From assembly GCA_964544115.1 (NCBI GenBank), contig CAZJBP010000063.1:1-20070 (forward strand): 20,070 nucleotides of DNA. The letters run 5' to 3'. The stretch comes from CAZJBP01 sp964544115 (GTDB lineage: Bacteria; Verrucomicrobiota; Kiritimatiellia; UBA8416; JADHWI01). Made by a program: the position numbers and the translations under genes. Within the stretch, counting starts at the first letter, position 1. The number at the start of each line of letters is the position of its first letter. The notes beneath the pieces were generated by a model. That model did no database searches, was not told where the DNA came from, and worked only from the letters and a program-made list of their open reading frames with translations. Below, piece after piece: positions 1-7,453 of this stretch.

Positions 1-1317
1 GTGAAGTTCATCTTCGCCACGACCGAGCCGGACAAGGTGCTCGCGACGATCATCTCCCGGTGCCAACGGTTCGACCTGCGGCGCATTCCGACGGCGCAGA
101 TCGTGGAGCGCCTGCGGCTGGTTGCGCAGGAAGAGAAGGTGGCGGTGGATGACGATGCGCTGCTGGCGGTAGCCCGCGGCGCCGAGGGCGGCCTGCGGGA
201 CGCCGAGTCCGCTCTGGATCAGCTGATCTCGTTTAAGGGTCGCAAAATCACGGAAGAGGACGTTCTGTCGGTGTTCGGGCTGGCCTCGCGGGCGATGATG
301 GAGGACCTGGCGGGCCGGGTGCTGGCGGGCGATGTGCAGGGCGTGATCCGGCTGGTGGCCGAGCTCGATCAGGGGGGCAAGGATCTGCACCGGCTGACGA
401 CCGAGCTGCTGGCGTACTTCCGCGACCTGCTGGTCTGCATGCACGTGGATAAGCCGGATGAGCTGGAGCTGAGCACCGGGCAGGTGGAGACGCTGAAGCG
501 CCAGGCGCAGGGCACCAACGCGGACCGCGTACTGCGCGTCGCCCGGATCATCGGCGAGACCCTCGACGGGATGCGCTTTGCGCTGTCCCGCCGGACGCTG
601 CTGGAGATGGCGCTGATCCGCTGCGCCAGAGCGGCCGTGGTCGTTTCGCTGGAGGAGATTCTCAAGCGCATCAACGAACTGCGCGACGCCCTCCCGGGCG
701 ACGGCGGAGCAGCGGCCGGGCCCGCGTCGCCAACCGGCGCGGCGCCGCAGCCACTCACGCGCTCGATCCCCCCGGCCAGTGTGCCGGCGGCCGTGCGCGA
801 GGCACCCGCCGCTGTTGTGGTCCCTTGCGATGCCGGGGCAGACGGAGGCAAGCTGCGAGCGCAATGGCCTGCCATCGCGCAGAAGGTGGGGCGCATGGCG
901 GTGATGGCCGGCAGCGCTCTGGCGGACGCGCGACCTCTGGATGTTGCCGAAGACCGGGTGGTCCTCGCGTTTGACCGTGAGTTCAGCGAGAACGCCGCGA
1001 AGTTCGACGTCCCCCGGAACCGTAAGGCGTTGGAGCACGCGATCAGCGAGGTTCTAGGCCGCAAAGTCGTGGTGGAGTTCCGGCTGGTGGATCGGGCGGC
1101 GGACCCGGTCAAGGGCGAGTCCAATCGGGGCGCCCTCTCCTCTGGGGGCGGGGTCTCGGATGCAGAAGACGTGGAGCCGGAGGCCGAGGGCGGTGAGGCC
1201 CCCCCGGCGCCGCCGCTGCGGGCGGCAGGCAAGGCGGCCGCTGAGGTGGTGCGCCGTCCGGAAGTCGAAAAGGTGCTGGATCTGTTCAGCGGTTCAGTGG
1301 TTGAGGTGAGAGGTTAG
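1..1317 (+). CDS. dnaX: DNA polymerase III subunit tau/gamma, 3' part
   Basis: This is the clamp-loader ATPase that loads the sliding clamp and ties the polymerase cores to the helicase. The gene is cut by the window start: the reading frame is open at base 1, and the first codon (GTG) is an internal Val. The visible part begins at the sensor-1 stretch (FATTEP, residues 5-10), followed by the SRC arginine-finger motif (19-21) and a sensor-2-like GLRDAESALDQ, so the Walker A and zinc-binding parts lie upstream. The collar domain follows, then a Pro/Ala-rich linker near residues 235-280. A tau-type C-terminal domain ends in the motif EKVLDLFSG. No A AAA AAG slippery heptamer was seen, so I see no sign of programmed frameshifting to gamma in this part. 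The ybaB start follows 15 bases later, the classic dnaX-ybaB-recR order. Very confident of family. Confidence 0.95.
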   Translation: MKFIFATTEPDKVLATIISRCQRFDLRRIPTAQIVERLRLVAQEEKVAVDDDALLAVARGAEGGLRDAESALDQLISFKGRKITEEDVLSVFGLASRAMMEDLAGRVLAGDVQGVIRLVAELDQGGKDLHRLTTELLAYFRDLLVCMHVDKPDELELSTGQVETLKRQAQGTNADRVLRVARIIGETLDGMRFALSRRTLLEMALIRCARAAVVVSLEEILKRINELRDALPGDGGAAAGPASPTGAAPQPLTRSIPPASVPAAVREAPAAVVVPCDAGADGGKLRAQWPAIAQKVGRMAVMAGSALADARPLDVAEDRVVLAFDREFSENAAKFDVPRNRKALEHAISEVLGRKVVVEFRLVDRAADPVKGESNRGALSSGGGVSDAEDVEPEAEGGEAPPAPPLRAAGKAAAEVVRRPEVEKVLDLFSGSVVEVRG

Positions 1318-1332
1318 GGAGGTAAACGGTCC

Positions 1333-1653
1333 ATGGCAAATATGTTCCAGATGATGAAACAGGCGGCCCAGATGCAGATGGAGCTCAAGCGCGTCCAGAA
1401 GCAGCTGGCCAAGCAGACGGTGGTGTTCGAGAACGCCGGGGTCCACGTGACCGCGCGCTGCGATATGAGCATCGAGAAGGTGGAGGTCACTCCGGGCGTT
1501 CTGGAGGGGGCGAACGCCGAGAAGCTTGGGCGCCAGATTACAGCGGCCGTGAACGGCGCGATGGCAGCCGCGAAGAAGCAGGCGGGCGCCGAGATGTCCA
1601 AGCTGGCCGGCGCCGGCGGAATGGGCGGCCTCCGCGATCTGCTGGGAGGCTGA
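1333..1653 (+). CDS. ybaB: YbaB/EbfC nucleoid-associated protein
   Basis: A small DNA-binding protein of 106 residues, the normal length for the family, which forms dimers and coats the nucleoid. The N-terminal helix is rich in Met and Gln (MFQMMKQAAQMQMELKRVQ), followed by the basic helix and beta sheet typical of YbaB. The C-terminus is a Gly/Met-rich tail (GAGGMGGLRDLLGG). The start is an ATG with a strong AGGGAGGT at 1316-1323, nine bases upstream and overlapping the end of dnaX. It lies between dnaX and recR, the arrangement conserved in many bacteria, which is independent support for the call. A role in RecR-linked repair is often proposed from this linkage, but it is not shown by the sequence. 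Confidence 0.95.
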   Translation: MANMFQMMKQAAQMQMELKRVQKQLAKQTVVFENAGVHVTARCDMSIEKVEVTPGVLEGANAEKLGRQITAAVNGAMAAAKKQAGAEMSKLAGAGGMGGLRDLLGG

Positions 1654-1696
1654 GCGCCTCCGGGCAACAGTGCGGCAATCGGAGCCGGGGACTCAC

Positions 1697-2296
1697 ATGG
1701 CCATGGAAGTATTCGACAGGCTGTCGGCCTGCCTGGCGCGACTTCCCGGCATCGGCCGTCGGAGCGCCGAGCGTCTGGCCGTGCGACTGGTGCGGGAGCC
1801 GGATGGAATCCTGAAGGACCTCCAGGCGGCGCTGGCCGACGCGCGCCAGAACCTTCGCACCTGCGTCTGGTGTGGTGCGGTGACCACGGTGGATCAGCAG
1901 CCCTGCCGGCTGTGCACGGATCCGCGGCGCGATGCGCGGGCGCTGTGCGTTGTCGAGGAGCCCAACGACATCGCCGTGATTGAGCGCTCAGGCGCCTTCC
2001 GCGGCCGCTACCACGCGCTCATGGGGAAGCTCTCTCCGATGCGCGGTGAGGGGCTGCGCCATTTGCGGCTGCAGGCTCTGCTTGATCGGATCGGTCAGGA
2101 GCCCATCGAGGAGGTCATTCTGGCCACCAGCACCGATGTCGAGGGCGACGCCACGGCCAGCCTCGTTGCAGAGGCGCTCAAGGGCCGGAACGTGCGCGTC
2201 TCGCGCCTCGCCTTCGGGCTGCCCGTCAGCAGCGGCGTGGCGTTTGCCGACCCCGTAACCCTTCAACGCGCCATCAGCGGGAGGCTGGAGTTTTGA
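1697..2296 (+). CDS. recR: Recombination mediator protein RecR
   Basis: RecR works with RecO and RecF to load RecA on gapped DNA. Counting from the ATG at 1697 the protein has 199 residues, the usual size. Residues 14-29 carry the helix-hairpin-helix (LPGIGRRSAERLA). A four-Cys zinc finger follows (C56, C59, C70, C73). The Toprim domain has acidic residues in VVEEPND and in STDVEGDAT. The C-terminus carries the RecR signature GLPVSSG...FADPVTL. A GTG at 1670 would add nine residues. I prefer 1697 because family members start close to the helix-hairpin-helix and a GGAG lies at 1681-1684, although ATG 1703 is also possible. The gene ends five bases before the preferred yggS start. Confidence 0.94.
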   Translation: MAMEVFDRLSACLARLPGIGRRSAERLAVRLVREPDGILKDLQAALADARQNLRTCVWCGAVTTVDQQPCRLCTDPRRDARALCVVEEPNDIAVIERSGAFRGRYHALMGKLSPMRGEGLRHLRLQALLDRIGQEPIEEVILATSTDVEGDATASLVAEALKGRNVRVSRLAFGLPVSSGVAFADPVTLQRAISGRLEF

Positions 2297-2301
2297 GCGG
2301 G

Positions 2302-3042
2302 ATGCAGGAGGACGGCACGTCTCTTGTGGAGCGCTGGGAGCGCGTATGGCGACGCATCGAGGCGGCGTGCGCGCGCGCGGGGCGCGACGCGTCGGGCGTG
2401 CGCGTGGTGGCGGTGGCAAAGAACCAGAGCCCCGAGCGCGTGCGCGAGGCCGCTGAGGCGGGACTGACGACGATAGGCGAAAACAGGGTGCAGGAGGCGA
2501 TGCAAAAGCAGCCGCTGTGCCCGGGAATGCTTGAGTGGCACATGGTGGGCCACCTGCAGCGCAACAAGGCGCGGCAGGCGGTCGCGCTGTTCCGCATGAT
2601 CCACTCGGTGGACTCGTGGCGTCTGCTGGAGGCGCTGGACGGAGCGTGCGAGGAGGCGGGCGTGCGGATGCCCGTGTGCCTGGAGGTCAATGTCGCCGGC
2701 GAGGGCAGCAAGTCAGGCCTCGTTCCGGGCGATGTGCCAGGCGTCATCGCCCGCTGTGGCGAGCTGTCGCGCGTGGAGGTGTGCGGTCTGATGACCGTGC
2801 CCCCGTACGCCGCTGATCCTGAGGCGGTGAGGCCCTTCTTCAGGCGGCTGCGCGAGCTGCGGGACCGCTGCGAGCAGGATGCGGGTGTCGGCCTGCCGGA
2901 ACTGTCCATGGGGATGTCGAACGACTTTGAGGTGGCGGTGGAGGAGGGGGCCACGCTGGTGAGGCTGGGCCGAATCCTCTTCGGCGAGCGCACGACGGCG
3001 TGGCGACGGGTGACTTCGGAAGACGAGACGTGGAACCCCTGA
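2302..3042 (+). CDS. yggS: YggS/PLPBP family pyridoxal-phosphate homeostasis protein
   Basis: A pyridoxal-5'-phosphate-binding TIM-barrel protein that buffers free PLP and affects amino acid balance; no catalytic reaction is firmly established for the family. The PLP lysine is in VAVAKN near the N-terminus. Further family motifs are TIGENRVQEA, WHMVGHLQRNK, HSVDS, NVAGEGSKSGL, GLMTVPP and SMGMSNDFEVA. The final RLGRILFGER phosphate-binding loop is also present. The start is ATG 2302 with GGAG at 2287-2290; a TTG at 2293 would overlap the recR stop but leaves almost no room for ribosome binding. About 246 residues, normal size. It is translated close behind recR and overlaps the next gene slightly. 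Confidence 0.93.
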   Translation: MQEDGTSLVERWERVWRRIEAACARAGRDASGVRVVAVAKNQSPERVREAAEAGLTTIGENRVQEAMQKQPLCPGMLEWHMVGHLQRNKARQAVALFRMIHSVDSWRLLEALDGACEEAGVRMPVCLEVNVAGEGSKSGLVPGDVPGVIARCGELSRVEVCGLMTVPPYAADPEAVRPFFRRLRELRDRCEQDAGVGLPELSMGMSNDFEVAVEEGATLVRLGRILFGERTTAWRRVTSEDETWNP

Positions 3043-3782
3043 ATGGCAAGAGCAAGATCGTGGTCTCGGCGCCCGGCGGCTGCCTGACGCGGCTGGTGCG
3101 TATGCTCATTGCGTTGGGCGTGATCGCCGTCATTCTGGTGCTCACCGCGGTGTTCGTGGTACACAGTGACGGGTTCCGCCAGCTGGCGAGTGACCGGCTG
3201 AGCGCCGCCGCGGGGGGGCAGGAGATCCGCGTGGACCGGGCGCGGACCGGCTGGCCGTGCGATCTGGTCCTTGAGGGGGTTGAAACGCCGGGGGTGGACG
3301 AGGGGGGCGCCGGGTTCCGCGTCGCCGAACTTCGCGTTGGGCCGCGTCCGGGCGGAGGGTGGCGGGTGCGGATGCGGCAGGCGGTGCTGAATCTCGTGGA
3401 GACCGATGAGGACGGCTGGAGGCCGGCGTGTTTTGCGGGGATCGGCGATCTGCCGTGGAACGATATTTCGGAGCTGACGCGCCTGACGCGCACGAACTGG
3501 CCCCGCGGGACGCTGCGGCTTACCGACACGACGCTGCGCTGGCTGCGGGCCGATGGCGGCGTGCGGGCCTCGGCCGCAGGGGTGCTGTTTTCCCTGCAGC
3601 CCGTGCGGGTGGAAGGCCGCAGCCTGTGCCTGTACCGGCTGCAGTCGCACCTGATGGCGATGCCCGACGGGACCGTTCTGCGGGATGTGAACCGGGAGTG
3701 GCTGGCGAGCGAGGGAAGCGATTTTATCGAGCTGGGGTCGGTGCCCGAGGGCACCAACGCACCCCGGTCACCGTGGAGGTAG
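3030..3782 (+). CDS. Membrane-anchored AsmA-like protein of unknown function
   Basis: I do not recognise a named family with certainty. From GTG 3030 (GGAAG at 3018-3022, seven bases upstream) the protein has 250 residues. A short cytoplasmic basic segment precedes one membrane helix at about residues 25-44. The rest is predicted periplasmic and beta-rich: SDGFRQLASDRLSAA, a TGWPCDLVLEGVETP strand pattern, and an ETDEDGWRPA segment. This organisation (signal anchor, then a helix, then repeating strands asking which derived property lies above which) resembles AsmA/TamB/DUF3971-type inner-membrane proteins, which deal with lipid or outer-membrane traffic. GTG 3000 is an alternative start. The 3' end contains the Shine-Dalgarno of the heptose kinase gene, so the two are probably translationally coupled, and an envelope role is a reasonable inference from position. 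Confidence applies to the gene being real rather than to its role. Confidence 0.7.
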   Translation: MEPLNGKSKIVVSAPGGCLTRLVRMLIALGVIAVILVLTAVFVVHSDGFRQLASDRLSAAAGGQEIRVDRARTGWPCDLVLEGVETPGVDEGGAGFRVAELRVGPRPGGGWRVRMRQAVLNLVETDEDGWRPACFAGIGDLPWNDISELTRLTRTNWPRGTLRLTDTTLRWLRADGGVRASAAGVLFSLQPVRVEGRSLCLYRLQSHLMAMPDGTVLRDVNREWLASEGSDFIELGSVPEGTNAPRSPWR

Positions 3783-3786
3783 CGGC

Positions 3787-4785
3787 ATGATAGGCAAGTC
3801 ACGTGCAGCCGAGTTGCTCAAACGCTTTGCGCGGTGCCGCGTGGTCGTGGTCGGCGATCTGATGCTGGACCGCTATGTCTACGGAACGGTGACCCGGATC
3901 TCTCCCGAGGCGCCGGTTCCGGTCGTGAATGTGACCGGGGAGAAGAGCGTGCCGGGCGGCGCCGCAAACGTCGCGCTGAACATCGGGGCCCTCGGTGGGC
4001 AGGCGTCGATTGTGGGGGTTGTCGGGCACGATAAGGCCGGCGCGGAGCTGCTGGGGCTGCTGCGCGACAGCGGCATCGCGGTCAAACACGCGCTCGAGGT
4101 CCCGGACATCCAGACAACGGTCAAGACGCGGGTGTTGGCCGAGCGGCAGCAGGTGGTGCGCGTGGACCGCGAAGACCCGCTCGAGGCGGTGCTTGCGCAC
4201 GCCAAGACGCTGGGCAACTGCATCCGGGAAGCCGCCCGCGGCAGCGCCGGGCTGATCGTAGAGGACTACGGCAAGGGCGTGATCTGCCAGCCGGTGGTCG
4301 ACGCAGCGATGAGCTTCTGTGCGGAGCTGAAAGTGCCCGCCGGGTATGATCCGAAGGACAACCACGACTTGGTTATTCACGGGCTGGCCCTGGCCACGCC
4401 GAACTACAAGGAGGCCTGCGGGGCCGCGGGCATGCCGATGCGCGACGTGGCGGCCGATCTGGCCCCGGGCGGGCGGATGCCGCGGATCGCGGAGGTGCTG
4501 CTGCAGAAATGGCGCGCCGAACTGGTGGTCATCACCCTGGGCGCGCACGGCATGTATCTCGCGCCGCGCGGGGCGGACCACGCGCACATTCCCACGCGGG
4601 CGCGGGAGGTCTTTGATGTGTCGGGCGCCGGCGACACGGTTATCGCCGCCGCGATGCTCGTGCTGGCGGCGGGCGGCTCGCACGTGGAGGCGGCCATGAT
4701 CGCCAACCACGCCGCCGGCGTTGTGGTGGCCAAGGTGGGCACCGCCACCTGCTCGCCGGAGGAACTTCTGGCCAGCATCGAGTAG
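3787..4785 (+). CDS. rfaE1: D-glycero-beta-D-manno-heptose-7-phosphate kinase
   Basis: A PfkB/ribokinase-fold enzyme that phosphorylates heptose 7-phosphate at C1 on the way to ADP-heptose, the LPS inner-core donor. The sequence shows GDLMLDRYVYG and RISPEAPVPV near the N-terminus, then the sugar-binding GGAANVALN. VEDYGKGV lies mid-protein and DVSGAGDT near the C-terminus, with D283 the likely catalytic base. These motifs are specific to the RfaE kinase domain. At 332 residues the protein is kinase only: the adenylyltransferase half of bifunctional HldE (about 475 residues in enterobacteria) is absent and must be encoded elsewhere. The ATG is preceded by GGAGG at 3775-3779, seven bases upstream and inside the previous gene. 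Its kdsB neighbour supports the LPS assignment over other PfkB sugar kinases. Confidence 0.9.
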   Translation: MIGKSRAAELLKRFARCRVVVVGDLMLDRYVYGTVTRISPEAPVPVVNVTGEKSVPGGAANVALNIGALGGQASIVGVVGHDKAGAELLGLLRDSGIAVKHALEVPDIQTTVKTRVLAERQQVVRVDREDPLEAVLAHAKTLGNCIREAARGSAGLIVEDYGKGVICQPVVDAAMSFCAELKVPAGYDPKDNHDLVIHGLALATPNYKEACGAAGMPMRDVAADLAPGGRMPRIAEVLLQKWRAELVVITLGAHGMYLAPRGADHAHIPTRAREVFDVSGAGDTVIAAAMLVLAAGGSHVEAAMIANHAAGVVVAKVGTATCSPEELLASIE

Positions 4786-4837
4786 AGCGGGGCGGGGCGG
4801 ATGGAGTCCCTGGCGGGAAATGGAAGGTCGTGAGCGT

Positions 4838-5620
4838 GTGAAAGCGATAGGCGTCATCCCGGCGCGGTGGGGTTCAACCCGGTTTCCGGGCAAGATCCTC
4901 GCGCCGATCTGCGGCGTGCCTCTGATCTGCTGGGTGATCCAGCAGGCGCGCAAGGCGAAGTCGCTCTCGGAGGTCCTGGTGGCCACGGATGACGAGCGCA
5001 TCCGGCGCACGGCGGCAGAGCTCGGGGTCGAGGCGGTGATGACCCCCTCCGACTTGCCCTCCGGCACCGACCGGGTCGCGGCGGCGATCGAAGGGCGCGA
5101 GGCCGACGTGGTGATCAACGTTCAGGGCGACGAGCCGCTCATCGATCCGGGCCTGATTGACCGGCTGGTCGCGGCGCTGGACGAGCCGGGGTGGGACATG
5201 AGCACGGCGGCCACGCCGATTGACGATCCGGCCATGCTGGGCAATCCCGGGGTGGTGAAGGTCGTTTGGAACGAGCGCGGGGCGGCGCTGTACTTCTCGC
5301 GGTCGCTGATCCCCTTCGTGCGCGACCCCGGCCCCCCGCCGTCCGAGCCGCTGCACTGGCGGCACCTCGGGATCTACGGCTACCGGCGCGAGTTCCTGCA
5401 GCGGGTGGTGGCGACGCCCCCCTGCGCCCTGGAGCGGGCGGAGAAGCTCGAGCAGCTGAGGGCGCTTCATATTGGCGCCCGGATGGCGGTCATTTGTACG
5501 CGGGAAAAGGGGATTGGCGTTGACACGCCGCAGGACGTGACCTACGTTGAAAACGTGATCCGTGCGAGCGGCGTTCCCGAGTGGGCGCACCGGTGGCAGG
5601 CGCTGCATGGCAAAGCGTGA
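4838..5620 (+). CDS. kdsB: 3-deoxy-manno-octulosonate cytidylyltransferase (CMP-Kdo synthetase)
   Basis: KdsB activates Kdo with CTP to give CMP-Kdo, the donor for the first sugars on lipid A. The start GTG 4838 puts the diagnostic IPARWGSTRFPGK at the very N-terminus, as in known KdsB proteins, with GGAAGG at 4822-4827 ten bases upstream. ATG 4820 is an in-frame alternative that adds six residues. Other motifs are LVATDDERI, TPSDLPSGTDRVA, INVQGDEPLI and the C-terminal EKLEQLRAL with GIGVDTPQDV. At 260 residues it is close to the usual 245-255. kdsA follows after 18 bases, so the two consecutive Kdo steps are encoded together. Confidence 0.96.
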   Translation: MKAIGVIPARWGSTRFPGKILAPICGVPLICWVIQQARKAKSLSEVLVATDDERIRRTAAELGVEAVMTPSDLPSGTDRVAAAIEGREADVVINVQGDEPLIDPGLIDRLVAALDEPGWDMSTAATPIDDPAMLGNPGVVKVVWNERGAALYFSRSLIPFVRDPGPPPSEPLHWRHLGIYGYRREFLQRVVATPPCALERAEKLEQLRALHIGARMAVICTREKGIGVDTPQDVTYVENVIRASGVPEWAHRWQALHGKA

Positions 5621-5638
5621 GAAACGCCGGAGGCGGAT

Positions 5639-6478
5639 GTGGCGGTAATGTCGCGAACCAGGTCGGTATCTCTTGGCGGGGGCGTGCGGATTGGCGCCAG
5701 ACACCCGCTTGTTCTCATCGCCGGCCCCTGTGTCATCGAATCCCGCGAAGGGTGTCTGGACTTGGCCTCGCGCCTGGTTCGCCTCGCGCGACGGCAGCGT
5801 ATCCCGTTGGTGTTTAAGGCTTCATACGACAAGGCCAACCGCACCTCGCACACCGCTTTTCGAGGCCCTGGCATCGAGGAGGGGCTGCGCATTCTGGCCG
5901 AGGTGCGCGAGCGGTTCGGCGTGCCTATCCTGACGGATGTTCATACGGCGGAAGAGGTCGTCGCGGCCGCGCGGGTGGTGGACGTGCTGCAGATTCCCGC
6001 GTTCCTGTGCCGACAGACCGACCTGATTCTGGCCGCGGCGGCGACCGGGAAAGTGGTAAATATCAAGAAGGGACAGTTTCTGGCCCCTTGGGACATGCGG
6101 CCCGTCGTGGCCAAGATCGAGTCCGCCGGCAACCGCCGTATTCTGCTGACCGAGCGCGGGGCGAGCTTCGGCTACAACAACCTCGTCGCCGACATGCGCA
6201 GTCTGCTGGTGTTGAGGGAGACGGGCTATCCGGTTGTGTTCGACGCCACGCACAGCGTGCAGCGGCCGGGCGGCGCCGGCACGTCCTCAGGCGGGGACGG
6301 GCGCTGGGCTCCGGCACTGGCGCGGGCGGCCGTGGCGACCGGGTGCGACGGAGTGTTCATCGAGACGCATGTGGAGCCTGAGAAGGCGCTGTCTGACAAG
6401 GACAACGCGATCGCGTTCAGCCGGATGGGCGGACTGTGGAACGCGCTAAGGAGGATCGATGCAATCGTGGGCGGCTAA
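5639..6478 (+). CDS. kdsA: Kdo-8-phosphate synthase, metal-dependent type
   Basis: KdsA condenses phosphoenolpyruvate with arabinose 5-phosphate to give Kdo 8-phosphate. Motifs: AGPCVIES (29-35), KASYDKANRTS, ILTDVH, QIPAFLCRQTDL, NIKKGQFLAPWDM, TERGASFGYNNLV, FDATHSVQ and IETHVEPEKALSDKDNA. The presence of Cys31 in AGPC, where the metal-free class (such as E. coli) has Asn, places it in the metal-dependent class. The other ligands fall at H205, E242 and D253. Their spacing (174, 37 and 11 residues) equals that of C11, H185, E222 and D233 in the Aquifex enzyme, as I recall those numbers. GTG start with GGAGG at 5629-5633; ATG 5648 is a possible alternative. The 3' end overlaps lptC by 20 bases. 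Confidence 0.96.
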   Translation: MAVMSRTRSVSLGGGVRIGARHPLVLIAGPCVIESREGCLDLASRLVRLARRQRIPLVFKASYDKANRTSHTAFRGPGIEEGLRILAEVRERFGVPILTDVHTAEEVVAAARVVDVLQIPAFLCRQTDLILAAAATGKVVNIKKGQFLAPWDMRPVVAKIESAGNRRILLTERGASFGYNNLVADMRSLLVLRETGYPVVFDATHSVQRPGGAGTSSGGDGRWAPALARAAVATGCDGVFIETHVEPEKALSDKDNAIAFSRMGGLWNALRRIDAIVGG

Positions 6479-6905
6479 AGCCGGCTGCGCGCTGCTGGCC
6501 TGCACCGGGATCGTGGCGCGGGCGCAGGACGGGGCGCTGCCGATCGAGAACCTCCGGCTGCCGCTGGAGCACTACCCCAGCGGCATCGTCAAGCGGGAGA
6601 TCCTGGCGGGCGTGGCCCGGGTTCCGCCCAAGGGCGCGATACAGGCGGAGAAAGTGCGCGTGGTGTCGTATGACGAGGCCGGGCGGGTGGACATGGAAAT
6701 CCTGGCTGACACCTGCGTGTACGATCGCGACAAGGGCACGGCCAGTTCCGACGCCCCGGTGAGGGTGTCGGGGCAGGGGTTTGTGATCATGGGGCAGGGC
6801 TTCCAGTGGGAGGCCGAGACTCAGGTGGTCAAGATCCTGAACCGGGCGCGGGTGGAGTTCAGTCGGGACATCAAGGAATTGAAGGGAGTCGGTCATGGCA
6901 AATAG
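6459..6905 (+). CDS. lptC: LptC-like LPS export periplasmic protein
   Basis: Probable LptC, which passes LPS from the LptBFG transporter to LptA. The 148-residue protein has a hydrophobic N-terminus ending in an ARA|QDG signal-peptidase-like site (about residue 22). The body is beta-rich: KGAIQAEKVRVVSYDEAG, VDMEILADTCVYDRDKG, then SSDAPVRVSGQGFVIMGQGF and a final VVKILNRARVEF strand, which resembles the end of the LptC fold. Identity rests on this pattern plus position before lptA and lptB; sequence similarity to named LptC proteins is weak. A perfect TAAGGAGG at 6447-6454 sits inside the end of kdsA, four bases before the ATG. Canonical LptC keeps its N-terminal helix as an anchor, whereas this one may be cleaved. 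C15 in LLAC is a poor lipobox alternative. Confidence 0.72.
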   Translation: MQSWAAKAGCALLACTGIVARAQDGALPIENLRLPLEHYPSGIVKREILAGVARVPPKGAIQAEKVRVVSYDEAGRVDMEILADTCVYDRDKGTASSDAPVRVSGQGFVIMGQGFQWEAETQVVKILNRARVEFSRDIKELKGVGHGK

Positions 6906-7416
6906 GCGTTGGGTTGCAGCGGGGATGGCGGTGGCGGTGCTGGCCGGGGTGGCGGCGGCGGAGCCGGCCGATTCGAACAGCGTGATCACGGCGGACGGAT
7001 TGGTCTTCGACTACGGTCGCATGGTGGGCGTGTTCGAGGGGAATTGCGTTGTGGTGGATCCCCAGGTGCGCATGGCCTGCGACAAGCTGACGGTCATCTT
7101 TGAGGGCACCAACGATGTGAAGTCGGTGACCGCGACCGGCAACGTGCGCGTGTTCCAGGGGGACAAGAGCGCAACGTGCGACCAGGCCGTTTACATCGCC
7201 CGCTCGGGCGAGATCGAGCTGAACGGCAACGCGCACCTGTTCCGGGCCAAGGATACGATCTCGGGCAAAAAGATCACCTTCTGGCTGAACGAGGAGCGGG
7301 TGGTCTGCACACCGGCGCGGCTGACGATCTACCCCACGGGGGAGCGCAAGGGCGGGGACGCGGGCATGCCCGCCCTGCTGCCGACGGGGGCCGGGCGCCC
7401 GAAGCGCAGCCCGTGA
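6895..7416 (+). CDS. lptA: LptA-like periplasmic LPS transport protein (OstA domain)
   Basis: Probable LptA, which builds the beta-jellyroll bridge carrying LPS across the periplasm. Residues 1-22 form a signal peptide (RRW, hydrophobic core, VAAA|EP). The following 115 residues carry the OstA-type repeated strands: ITADGLVFDYGRMVGVFEGNCVV, then ACDKLTVIFEG, then VTATGNVRVFQGDKSATCDQA, and a last ELNGNAHLFRAKDTISGKKITF. The C-terminal 35 residues are Gly/Pro-rich and probably disordered. GGGAG at 6884-6888 lies six bases before the ATG, and the gene overlaps lptC by 11 bases. Together with lptB 37 bases downstream this is the standard lptC-lptA-lptB set. The lptF, lptG and lptD partners are not in the window. 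Confidence 0.85.
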   Translation: MANRRWVAAGMAVAVLAGVAAAEPADSNSVITADGLVFDYGRMVGVFEGNCVVVDPQVRMACDKLTVIFEGTNDVKSVTATGNVRVFQGDKSATCDQAVYIARSGEIELNGNAHLFRAKDTISGKKITFWLNEERVVCTPARLTIYPTGERKGGDAGMPALLPTGAGRPKRSP

Positions 7417-7436
7417 GCGAACGTTCCATCGGACCT

Positions 7437-7442
7437 GGAGGG
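7437..7442 (+). promoter_or_regulatory. lptB: Ribosome binding site that decides the lptB start
   Basis: GGAGGG lies 11 bases before ATG 7454 and overlaps the in-frame GTG at 7442. Using that GTG would leave no binding site upstream of it, so the shorter protein is favoured. Confidence 0.6.
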
Positions 7443-7453
7443 TGGCCTGCGGG

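Noticed and set aside
1..1317. Programmed frameshift for a short gamma product of dnaX
   Set aside because: No A-rich slippery heptamer was seen in frame within the visible part of the gene.
2274..3650. A 458-codon reverse open frame
   Set aside because: Antisense shadow of yggS and the AsmA-like gene; the composition is Pro/Arg/His-rich with no domain.
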